A stretch of 64,000 nucleotides of DNA, from assembly GCF_014836545.1 (NCBI RefSeq), contig NZ_JACSQS010000007.1, positions 1 to 64,000 of the forward strand. Direction: 5' to 3'. Of this stretch, positions 26,697 to 34,195 are shown in pieces. Both the position numbers and the translations under genes were made by a program. The DNA comes from Stenotrophomonas lacuserhaii (lineage in GTDB: Bacteria > Pseudomonadota > Gammaproteobacteria > Xanthomonadales > Xanthomonadaceae). The stretch's first letter is position 1. Every line of letters begins with the position of its first letter. A model generated the notes under the pieces. The model saw only the letters and a list, made by a program, of their open reading frames with translations, had not been told where the DNA came from and searched no databases.

Positions 26697-26718
26697 TCCG
26701 GAGAATTTATTTTCCGGA
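26697..26718 (+). terminator. Stem-loop between anti-sigma and desaturase genes
   Basis: TCCGGAGAA-TTTA-TTTTCCGGA forms nine pairs including one G-U. It has no U tail, so it could be a weak terminator, an mRNA end stabiliser or an operator dyad at the head of the lipid operon. Confidence 0.45.
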
Positions 26719-26780
26719 AGCTGCATCCATGGGGCCGCTGGCACCGTATCTCCTGTCAGTAGCTCCAGGAGGGATGCACG

Positions 26781-27743
26781 ATGTCGGCCACACCCGCAGT
26801 ACCGCCGCTCCGCCCGCGGCGCTGGTCCACCCTGTTGCGCTGGTTCGATACCGCCGCCAGGGAACCCAGCGCTGTCGACGCCGCCGAAGCCGATGGCAAG
26901 CGCATCGACTGGCTGCGCGCGCTGCCGTTCGTGGGCCTGCACCTGGCCTGCGTGGCGGTGATATGGGTGGGTGTGTCGTGGGTGGCGGTGGCCGTGGCCG
27001 CGCTGCTGTACGCGGTGCGGATGTTCGCCATCACCGGCTTCTACCACCGGTACTTCTCCCATCGGACCTTCCAGACCTCGCGTCCGGTGCAGTTCCTGTT
27101 CGCGGCCATCGGCGCGTCCAGCGTGCAGCGTGGGCCGTTGTGGTGGGCTGCGCACCACCGCAGCCACCATCGCCATGCGGACCAGCCGCTGGACCCGCAT
27201 TCGCCGCGGGAACACGGGTTCTGGTGGAGCCACATGGGCTGGTTCCTGACCCGCGAAGGGTTCCGCACCGACTGGGCGCGGATCCCCGACCTGGCCCGCT
27301 TCCCGGAACTGCGCTGGCTGGACCGCTTCGACACGCTGGTGCCGGTCGCGCTGGCCGCGGCGCTGTATGGCCTGGGCGCATTGTTGCAGCACGTGGCACC
27401 GTCGCTGGATACCAGCGGTCCGCAGATGCTGGTCTGGGGCTTCTTCGTCTCCACCGTGGTGCTGTTCCATGCCACGGTCACCATCAATTCCCTTGCCCAC
27501 CGCTTCGGCCGGCAGCGCTATGACACCGGCGATGACAGCCGCAACAACCTGTGGCTGGCCCTGCTCACCTTCGGCGAAGGCTGGCACAACAACCATCACT
27601 TCTTCCCGGGCACCGCGCGCCAGGGCTTCCGCTGGTGGGAAGTGGACATCACCTGGTATGGGCTGCGGCTGATGCAGTCGCTGCGGCTGGTGCACGGGCT
27701 CAAGCCAGTGCCTGCCTGGGTGCTGGCCAAGGCAAGGGACTGA
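26781..27743 (+). CDS. Membrane fatty-acid desaturase (delta-9/acyl-CoA desaturase type)
   Basis: The 320-residue membrane protein has the three His boxes of diiron desaturases: HRYFSH, HHRSHH and HNNHH. Hydrophobic segments lie around residues 45-80 and 185-240. It introduces a double bond into acyl chains in the inner membrane. A near-perfect ribosome site (AGGAGG) precedes the ATG. It is the first gene of an operon that continues for eight genes, and an unsaturated chain is the substrate that CFA-type methyltransferases need. That supports a pathway link. Confidence 0.9.
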   Translation: MSATPAVPPLRPRRWSTLLRWFDTAAREPSAVDAAEADGKRIDWLRALPFVGLHLACVAVIWVGVSWVAVAVAALLYAVRMFAITGFYHRYFSHRTFQTSRPVQFLFAAIGASSVQRGPLWWAAHHRSHHRHADQPLDPHSPREHGFWWSHMGWFLTREGFRTDWARIPDLARFPELRWLDRFDTLVPVALAAALYGLGALLQHVAPSLDTSGPQMLVWGFFVSTVVLFHATVTINSLAHRFGRQRYDTGDDSRNNLWLALLTFGEGWHNNHHFFPGTARQGFRWWEVDITWYGLRLMQSLRLVHGLKPVPAWVLAKARD

Positions 27744-27744
27744 C

Positions 27745-29025
27745 ATGCGCATCGCCGTCATTGGTTCGGGCATTGCCGGACTGGCCAGCGCATGGTGGCT
27801 GGACCCGCAGCACGAGGTCACCCTGTTCGAGGCCAACGATTACCTCGGTGGCCACACCCATACCCACGCGCTGCAGGTGGATGGGCGCACAGTATCGGTG
27901 GACACCGGCTTCATCGTGTTCAACCCGCAGCACTATCCGCTGCTGAGCGGTCTGTTCGACGAGCTCGGTGTCGCCTCGCAGGCGACCACGATGAGTTTCT
28001 CCGCCCACAGCGAACGCAGCGGGGTGGAGTACAACGCCACCTCGTTGAATGGGCTGTTCTGCCAGCGCCGCAACCTGTTGTCGCCGCGCTTCTGGGGGAT
28101 GCTGGCGGACCTGCGGCGCTTCTACCGCGAGGCGCCGGCCCTGCTGCAGGGCGACGAGGCCGGGCCGACGCTGGGCCAGTACCTCAACGACCATCATTAC
28201 GGCGAGGCCTTCATCGAAGAGCACCTGCTGCCGATGGCATCGGCCCTCTGGTCCTCGCCGGCCACCCGCGTGCGCGACTTCCCGGCGCGCTACCTGGTGC
28301 AGTTCATGGCCAACCACCAGATGCTCCAGCTGACCGGCCGCCCGCAATGGCGGGTGGTGCAGGGCGGATCGGCGCGTTACGTGGACGCGCTGCGCCAACG
28401 CTGGCATGTGCGCGAGCGGCTGGAGTGCCCGGTGCTGGCGGTGGAACGGCTGGTCGATGGCGTGCTGGTGCACACCGCAGCGGGCGCGGAAGGCTTCGAC
28501 CACGTCGTGATGGCCTGCCACAGTGACCAGGCACTGTGGCTGCTGCAGGATCCGGACATGCTGGAACGCAGCGTGCTCGGTGCCATCCGCTACCAGCCCA
28601 ACGAGGTCGTGCTGCATACCGATGCCAGTCTGTTGCCACGCAACCGCGCGGCGTGGGCGGCCTGGAACGCGCACGTGCCGCGCGATCCGGCCCAGGCCTG
28701 TACGGTGACCTATTGCATGAACCTGCTGCAGGGCCTGGACACGCCCACCCCGCTGCTGGTGACGCTCAACCGCAGTGAGGCGATCGACCCGTCCAAGGTG
28801 CTGCGTCGCCTGCGTTACGCGCACCCGGTGCACGACCACGCCATGGTCCGTGCGCAGCGGCGCTGGCATGAGGTGCAGGGGCGCCGACATACCTGGTTCG
28901 CCGGTGCGTACTGGGGCTGGGGCTTCCACGAAGATGGCATCCGCAGTGCGCGGCGCGTGGTGGATGCGCTGCACTCGGTGAGCATGCAAAGGCATTGGCC
29001 GCGTCACGAGGAAACCACCGCGTGA
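27745..29025 (+). CDS. FAD-dependent oxidoreductase (flavin amine-oxidase/desaturase-like)
   Basis: The 426-residue protein begins with a dinucleotide-binding fold, IAVIGSGIAGL (GxGxxG), followed by the acidic end of the second strand (LFEAND) and GGHTHTH. It belongs to the FAD/NAD(P)-binding amine-oxidase-like proteins that are regularly encoded beside DUF1365 and CFA-type methyltransferases. It starts one base after the desaturase stop. It may oxidise or desaturate a methylated acyl chain; the Ufa (furan fatty acid) pathway of Rhodobacter offers a precedent for flavin- and methyltransferase-dependent acyl modification, but equivalence is inference. Confidence 0.85.
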   Translation: MRIAVIGSGIAGLASAWWLDPQHEVTLFEANDYLGGHTHTHALQVDGRTVSVDTGFIVFNPQHYPLLSGLFDELGVASQATTMSFSAHSERSGVEYNATSLNGLFCQRRNLLSPRFWGMLADLRRFYREAPALLQGDEAGPTLGQYLNDHHYGEAFIEEHLLPMASALWSSPATRVRDFPARYLVQFMANHQMLQLTGRPQWRVVQGGSARYVDALRQRWHVRERLECPVLAVERLVDGVLVHTAAGAEGFDHVVMACHSDQALWLLQDPDMLERSVLGAIRYQPNEVVLHTDASLLPRNRAAWAAWNAHVPRDPAQACTVTYCMNLLQGLDTPTPLLVTLNRSEAIDPSKVLRRLRYAHPVHDHAMVRAQRRWHEVQGRRHTWFAGAYWGWGFHEDGIRSARRVVDALHSVSMQRHWPRHEETTA

Positions 29026-29786
29026 GCGCCAGTGCAATCTATCGTGGCGAGGTCGTGCACCGCAGGCACCTGCCGCACGCGCACGCCTTCCGCTATCCGA
29101 TCGCGCAGCTGTTGTTGGACCTGGAAGAAGTGGACCGCGTGTTCGACCGGCGTTGGCTGTGGTCGGTGGGTCGCCGCAACCTGGTCGAGTTCCGCCGCAG
29201 CGATTACCTGGGTGATCCCGACCAACCGCTGGCCGAGGCCGTGCGCGACCGCGTGCAGGGCGCGCTTGGCCACCGTCCGCTGGGTCCGGTGCGCCTGCTC
29301 GCCCACCTGCGCCACGCCGGTCATGTGTTCAATCCGGTCAGCTTCTACTACTGCCATGCGGTTGACGAAACACTGGAGTGCATCGTCGCCGAGATCACCA
29401 ACACGCCATGGAAGCAACGCCATGCGTACGTGTTGCCGGTCGCCGATGCGCAAGCGCGTGGCCGCGCGCTGCGCTGGCGTTTCGACAAACAGTTCCATGT
29501 TTCGCCGTTCATGCAGATGGACTGCGGTTACGACTGGCGCTTCACCGTGCCCGGCGACGACCTGCGCGTGCACATGCAGGTATGGCGCGACGGCCAGCGC
29601 CAGTTCGATGCGACCCAGTCGATGCAGCGCCGCGCGCTGGACGGCCGCGGGCTGGCCATGGTGCTGGCCCGTCATCCGCTGATGACCCTGCAGGTGGTCG
29701 GCGCGATCCATTGGCAGGCGATGCGCCTGTGGCTGAAACGCAATCCGGTCCACGACCATCCTTCGCTTGCTGGAAAAAACCAATGA
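29022..29786 (+). CDS. DUF1365 protein
   Basis: The 254-residue protein has the DUF1365 pattern: IYRGEVVHRRHLPHAHAFRYPI at the start (shown in part), NPVSFYYCHA, and VAEITNTPWKQRHAYVL. The GTG at 29022 overlaps the previous stop (GTGA). No catalytic function is established for the family. It nearly always sits next to an FAD oxidoreductase and a CFA-type methyltransferase, as here, which points to a role in the same lipid modification. Confidence 0.85.
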   Translation: MSASAIYRGEVVHRRHLPHAHAFRYPIAQLLLDLEEVDRVFDRRWLWSVGRRNLVEFRRSDYLGDPDQPLAEAVRDRVQGALGHRPLGPVRLLAHLRHAGHVFNPVSFYYCHAVDETLECIVAEITNTPWKQRHAYVLPVADAQARGRALRWRFDKQFHVSPFMQMDCGYDWRFTVPGDDLRVHMQVWRDGQRQFDATQSMQRRALDGRGLAMVLARHPLMTLQVVGAIHWQAMRLWLKRNPVHDHPSLAGKNQ

Positions 29787-31036
29787 ACGACATGAGCCAC
29801 TGCATGGCCCTGCCACGGCCCGGACGCCTGGATGCTTTCCTGCGCCGCCAGCTGCTGGCCAAGCTGGGCGCGCTGCGTGAGGGCCGCCTGCGGGTCCGCG
29901 ACGCACTGGGTGAGGTGGTGCTCGGCGCGCAGGGCAGCGGCCCGCTGGTGACGGTGACCATCGATGACCCGGCGTTCTATCGCGCGGTGGCGACCCAGGG
30001 CAGCGTCGGCGCCGGCGAAAGCTACATCCGTGGCCAGTGGCGCTGCGACGACCTGGTGGCGCTGGTGCAGCTGCTGGTGCGCAACCGCGAACTGCTCGAC
30101 GGCGTGGAACGCGGTCCGGCGCGGATCGGTGGCTGGGCGCTGAAGGCCTGGGCACAGCTGCGCCGCAACACCCGTGAAGGCAGCCGACGCAACATCGCCG
30201 CGCACTACGACCTGGGCAATCCGTTCTTCTCTCTGTTCCTTTCCAAGGACCTGATGTATTCCTCGGCGCTGTTCGAAGACGGCGATACGCTGGATGCGGC
30301 ATCGCAGCGCAAGCTCGCGCGCATCTGCGAACAGCTGCAGCTCAAGCCCACCGACCACGTACTGGAAATCGGTACCGGTTGGGGCGGGTTCGCGCTGTAC
30401 GCGGCACGCCACATCGGCTGCCGTGTAACCACCACCACCATATCGGTGGAGCAGCACGCGCTGGCCAGCCAGCGCATCGAGGCAGCTGGACTGCATGATC
30501 GGGTGACCTTGCTGCTGAAGGACTATCGCGACCTGGATGGCCAGTACGACAAGCTGGTGTCCATCGAGATGATCGAAGCGATCGGCGCGCAGTACCTGCA
30601 GACCTACTTCGCCACGCTGACGCGCCTGCTGAAGCCGGATGGATTGGCGCTGCTGCAGGCGATCACCATCGAAGACGAGCGTTACCGGCAGGCGCGGCGC
30701 AGCGTGGATTACATCAAGCGCTTCGTGTTCCCCGGCAGTTTCATCCCCTCGCTGAATGCCATGCTGGCGGCCAAGACCTGCAGCAGCGACCTGCAGCTGA
30801 TCGGCCAGATGGATTTCGGACAGTCCTACGCACTGACACTGCGCGCCTGGCGCGAGCGCTTCCTCGCCGAGCTGCCGGCGGTGCGTGCGCAAGGCTTCGA
30901 TGAAGACTTCATCCGCCTGTGGGAGTTCTATCTCGCGTACTGCGAAGGCGGCTTCCTGGAGCGCTCGATCGGTGTATCGCAGCTGTTGCTGGCGCGACCG
31001 GGCTACCGACCCCCGCCGCTGGCCGGAGCCCACTGA
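29783..31036 (+). CDS. Cyclopropane-fatty-acyl-phospholipid synthase family methyltransferase
   Basis: The 417-residue S-adenosylmethionine enzyme acts on unsaturated chains of membrane phospholipids. It has the Rossmann motif LEIGTGWGGFALYAA, post-motif IEMIEAIG, and the C-terminal FYLAYCEGGFLERSIG with the Cys position conserved in CFA synthases. The N-terminal lipid-interacting region is present. It overlaps the DUF1365 gene by 4 bp (ATGA). The product may be a cyclopropane, a methylated chain or a precursor of a furan fatty acid; sequence cannot decide. Confidence 0.88.
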   Translation: MNDMSHCMALPRPGRLDAFLRRQLLAKLGALREGRLRVRDALGEVVLGAQGSGPLVTVTIDDPAFYRAVATQGSVGAGESYIRGQWRCDDLVALVQLLVRNRELLDGVERGPARIGGWALKAWAQLRRNTREGSRRNIAAHYDLGNPFFSLFLSKDLMYSSALFEDGDTLDAASQRKLARICEQLQLKPTDHVLEIGTGWGGFALYAARHIGCRVTTTTISVEQHALASQRIEAAGLHDRVTLLLKDYRDLDGQYDKLVSIEMIEAIGAQYLQTYFATLTRLLKPDGLALLQAITIEDERYRQARRSVDYIKRFVFPGSFIPSLNAMLAAKTCSSDLQLIGQMDFGQSYALTLRAWRERFLAELPAVRAQGFDEDFIRLWEFYLAYCEGGFLERSIGVSQLLLARPGYRPPPLAGAH

Positions 31037-31037
31037 C

Positions 31038-31589
31038 ATGCACTTCTGGGGCAACCTGATCGGCAACCAGCTGGTGTGGTTCTGCGCGGTGGCCGGTGCC
31101 GGACGCGGGCTGTACTGGCCGGGGCTGCTGGCGGCGGCGGCCTTTGTGCTGAGCCAACTGCTGCTGTCCCCGCGCCCGGTGGTGGACCTGAAGCTGATCG
31201 CGTTGGCGATCGGTTGCGGGCTGGTGGTGGACGGCGTGGCCGGTGCTTCCGGACGGGTGGTGTATGCCGCAGGCAATGCCGAACGCGCGCTGGCGCCGAT
31301 CTGGATCCTTGCGTTGTGGGCATCGTTCGCGATGACCCTGACCGTCTCTTTCGCTGCCCTGCAGCGCCGGTGGCGGCTGGCCGTGCTGGTCGGCCTGCTG
31401 CTGGCCCCCCTGGCCTATGTGTCGGCCGCGCGGGGATTTTCTTCGGTGCGTTTCGCCACGCCGGCCTGGCAGGGCATCGCCTTGCTGGGTATCGGCTGGG
31501 CGCTCGCGCTGCCGCTGCTGGCAACCTGCGCGCGGCGCTGGCAGCGGGCATGCCGCGCCGAGCCCATGGAAACAGGAGAAGCACGATGA
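31038..31589 (+). CDS. DUF2878 membrane protein
   Basis: The 183-residue protein is highly hydrophobic, with about five membrane helices, and starts MHFWGNLIGNQLVWF, the DUF2878 family's N-terminal signature. It starts 1 bp after the methyltransferase stop and overlaps the next gene by 4 bp. Function unknown, but the family co-occurs with CFA-type lipid operons. Confidence 0.8.
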   Translation: MHFWGNLIGNQLVWFCAVAGAGRGLYWPGLLAAAAFVLSQLLLSPRPVVDLKLIALAIGCGLVVDGVAGASGRVVYAAGNAERALAPIWILALWASFAMTLTVSFAALQRRWRLAVLVGLLLAPLAYVSAARGFSSVRFATPAWQGIALLGIGWALALPLLATCARRWQRACRAEPMETGEAR

Positions 31590-32380
31590 AGCTGTTGTGG
31601 TGGGTGTGGCTGTATGCCGCCGTGGTGATGTGCTGGGGCTGGTGGTGGCAACGCCGGCACCAGAACATCGGCGTGGTGGATGTGTTGTGGGCCAAGAGCG
31701 TGGCCGCCGCCGCGCTGCTGCTGGCAGTGCTGGGGGACGGCGCGCTGCTGCCGCGGCTGGCGCTGGGCGTGCTGGGCGGGTTGTGGGGAGCCCGTCTGGC
31801 ACTGCACCTGTGGCGACGCGTGCGCAGCGAAGAAGAGGACGGTCGCTACCGCTACCTGCGCGATCACTGGCAGGGCCACCAGGGCAAGATCTTCGGCTTC
31901 TTCCAGGCCCAGGCGCTGCTGGTGGTGCTGTTCGCCCTGCCGTTCATCGCAGTGGCGCAGAACCCGCGCGGCGAGGGTATCGGCTGGGTGCTGGCAGCGG
32001 TGGCGATGTGGGTGCTGAGCGTGGGTGGGGAGAGTCTGGCCGACCGCCAGCTGGCACGCTTCCGCGCCGACCCGGCAAACAAGGGCAGCACCTGCCGCGA
32101 AGGCCTGTGGCGCTATTCGCGGCATCCCAACTACTTCTTCGAATGGCTGCACTGGTTCACCTATGTGCTGCTGGCCGTGGGTTCCCCGCTGTGGTGGCTG
32201 GCCTGCGCCGGCCCGGTGGTGATGTACGTGTTCCTGCGCTGGCTGAGCGGCGTGCCGTTCACTGAAAAACAGGCCCTGCGCAGCCGCGGTGAGGACTACC
32301 GCGAGTACCAGCGCAGCACCTCGATGATCTTTCCCTGGTTCCCCAGGAAATCCGCACACTCCAAGGAGCTGCCCCGATGA
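31586..32380 (+). CDS. DUF1295 (steroid 5-alpha-reductase-like) membrane protein
   Basis: The 264-residue protein has about six membrane helices and the conserved C-terminal block GLWRYSRHPNYFFEW of the DUF1295 group, which is related to steroid 5-alpha-reductases and isoprenylcysteine methyltransferases. This suggests it may reduce or methylate a lipid substrate in the membrane. It is coupled to both neighbours by ATGA overlaps. Confidence 0.84.
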   Translation: MKLLWWVWLYAAVVMCWGWWWQRRHQNIGVVDVLWAKSVAAAALLLAVLGDGALLPRLALGVLGGLWGARLALHLWRRVRSEEEDGRYRYLRDHWQGHQGKIFGFFQAQALLVVLFALPFIAVAQNPRGEGIGWVLAAVAMWVLSVGGESLADRQLARFRADPANKGSTCREGLWRYSRHPNYFFEWLHWFTYVLLAVGSPLWWLACAGPVVMYVFLRWLSGVPFTEKQALRSRGEDYREYQRSTSMIFPWFPRKSAHSKELPR

Positions 32381-33450
32381 GCACCCAATTCCAGAGCCTG
32401 CCGCTGCCGGACCATGCGGCGGGGCTGACCGGCCTGGCCGAACGCGGGCTGCTGCCGGACGCGCTGCTGCGTTACGGTATCCGCCGCCAGTGCGCGCAAC
32501 GCCTGCGCGAAGAGTTCGAAGGCGGCACCGAAGGCCAGGCAACGCGCTTTTCCGAGCGCATCACCGAACTGGCGGGAAGCCCGTTGGCCCTGCACGTGGA
32601 TGCGGCCAACCGCCAGCACTACGAAGTACCGGCAGCGTTCTTCCAGGCCTGCCTTGGCAAGCGGTTGAAGTACAGCAGTTGTTACTACCGCACCGGCATG
32701 GAGACGCTCGACCAGGCCGAAGAGGCGATGCTGGAACTTTATGCGGAGCGTGCCGGGCTTGACGATGGACAGGACATCCTGGAACTCGGCTGTGGCTGGG
32801 GATCGCTGACCTTGTGGATGGCCGAACGCTATCCACACGCACGCATCAGCGCGGTGTCCAATTCGCACGGGCAACGTGCGCACATCGAGGCGCAGTGCCA
32901 GGCACGCGGGCTGCGCAACGTGAAGGTACTGACCCGCGACGTCAACCAGCTGGACCTGCCCGCGAACTCCTTTGACCGCGCGGTGTCCATCGAGATGTTC
33001 GAACACATGCGCAACTACGACCGCCTGCTCGGCCGGATCGCCCGCTGGCTGCGCAGCGATGGGGCGTTGTTCGTGCATATCTTCGTGCATCGCACCGCGA
33101 TGTATCCCTTTGAAACCGAGGGCGAGGACAACTGGATGGGGCGGCACTTCTTCACCGGTGGCCTGATGCCGGCAGCGGACACGCTGCTGCACTTCCAGCA
33201 CGACCTGCAGCTGCAGCAGCGCTGGTTGCTGGATGGCACGCACTACCAGCGCACGGCCAACCACTGGCTGCAGAACCAGGACAGCCAGCGCGATGCGTTG
33301 ATGCCGGTGCTGCGCCAGACCTACGGTGATGCCGCCGCTGCGTTGTGGTTCCAGCGCTGGCGGATGTTCTGGATGGCCTGCGCCGAACTGTTCGGTTATG
33401 AGAAGGGCCAGCAGTGGCTGGTGGCCCATTACCTGTTCCGTCCCCGTTGA
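32377..33450 (+). CDS. Second CFA/coclaurine-N-methyltransferase-like SAM methyltransferase
   Basis: The 357-residue protein has a CFA-superfamily methyltransferase fold: LELGCGWGSLTLWMAER (SAM binding) and SIEMFEHMRNYD. The C-terminus, WRMFWMACAELFGYEKGQQW, resembles the coclaurine-N-methyltransferase-like branch rather than true CFA synthases and lacks the YCEGGF block of the operon's first methyltransferase. The two enzymes therefore probably act on different atoms or substrates. The start overlaps the DUF1295 stop by 4 bp. Confidence 0.83.
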   Translation: MSTQFQSLPLPDHAAGLTGLAERGLLPDALLRYGIRRQCAQRLREEFEGGTEGQATRFSERITELAGSPLALHVDAANRQHYEVPAAFFQACLGKRLKYSSCYYRTGMETLDQAEEAMLELYAERAGLDDGQDILELGCGWGSLTLWMAERYPHARISAVSNSHGQRAHIEAQCQARGLRNVKVLTRDVNQLDLPANSFDRAVSIEMFEHMRNYDRLLGRIARWLRSDGALFVHIFVHRTAMYPFETEGEDNWMGRHFFTGGLMPAADTLLHFQHDLQLQQRWLLDGTHYQRTANHWLQNQDSQRDALMPVLRQTYGDAAAALWFQRWRMFWMACAELFGYEKGQQWLVAHYLFRPR

Positions 33451-33461
33451 AGGAGAACGCC

Positions 33462-33995
33462 ATGCGTCTGTCCAGCCTGCTTCCCGTGATCGCGATGGCG
33501 TTGTCGGCCAGCGCCTGTTCGTCCAGTCCGGAACGTCCATTGCCCCGCGCGAGCGCGGTGGACGTGCCGCGCTTCATGGGGGATTGGTATGTCATCGCAC
33601 AGATTCCCACCTTCATCGAACGCAAGGCGTTTGATTCGGTGGAACGCTATGCACTGCGGCCTGACGGGCGCATCCAGACCACCTTCACCTACCGCAAGGG
33701 CAGCTTCGATGCACCGCTGAAGACGATGCATCCGGTGGGTCGGGTGGAGGAGGAAGGCAACGGCGCGGTGTGGGGCATGCAGTTCATCTGGCCGATCCAG
33801 GCCGAGTACGTGATTTCATGGCTGGATGCGGATTACCAGCAGACCATCGTGGCGCGCAGCAAGCGTGACTACGTCTGGTACATGGCGCGCACGCCGCAGG
33901 TCAGCGCGGCCGACTACCAGCAGGCCATCGAGCGCATCGCCGCAATGGGTTACGACACCAGCAAGATCCGCAAGGTGCCGCAGTCAGAGCGGTAG
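33462..33995 (+). CDS. blc: Outer-membrane lipocalin (Blc-type lipoprotein)
   Basis: The 177-residue lipoprotein has lipobox LSASAC and the lipocalin signature FMGDWYVIAQIP (GxW). Blc proteins bind lysophospholipids or fatty acids at the outer membrane under envelope stress. It has AAGGAG 7 bp before its ATG and ends the lipid operon. It may carry the modified lipid or buffer free chains. Its TAG stop is part of the GTAG head of a SMAG repeat. Confidence 0.86.
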   Translation: MRLSSLLPVIAMALSASACSSSPERPLPRASAVDVPRFMGDWYVIAQIPTFIERKAFDSVERYALRPDGRIQTTFTYRKGSFDAPLKTMHPVGRVEEEGNGAVWGMQFIWPIQAEYVISWLDADYQQTIVARSKRDYVWYMARTPQVSAADYQQAIERIAAMGYDTSKIRKVPQSER

Positions 33996-34099
33996 CGCCG
34001 AGCCATGCTCGGCGGGCGCAGCGGCAAAGGCAATGGCGTGACGACCAGCGGTCGTCACCTACCAGGGGCCAGGGCATGACGGCCAGCGGCCGTCACTAC
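33992..34099. repeat. Three SMAG-like repeats after blc
   Basis: GTAG-CGCCGAGC-CAT-GCTCGGCG at 33992-34014, then two in reverse orientation: GTGACGACC-AGC-GGTCGTCAC-CTAC (34038-34062) and TGACGGCC-AGC-GGCCGTCA-CTAC (34077-34099). Three different stem families stand side by side. Confidence 0.85.
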
Positions 34100-34195
34100 C
34101 GGGGCGCCGCCTTGCCTGCGAAGTGCGCCAGCGATCTCATGCGGTGAGAGGCGCTCTTGCCATAATCAGGGTCGAATCCAGCAGAGGGTCGGCCC

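Noticed and set aside
26694-26780. ECF-type -35/-10 (GGAAC/CGTC or TGATC types) in front of the desaturase
   Set aside because: GGAAGC and CGTATC are present, but the spacing is too long and there is no second gene in the window with a matching pair.
29022-33450. Naming the lipid operon genes after the Rhodobacter ufa genes
   Set aside because: Gene content overlaps only in part and I cannot align the proteins, so names would overstate the evidence.
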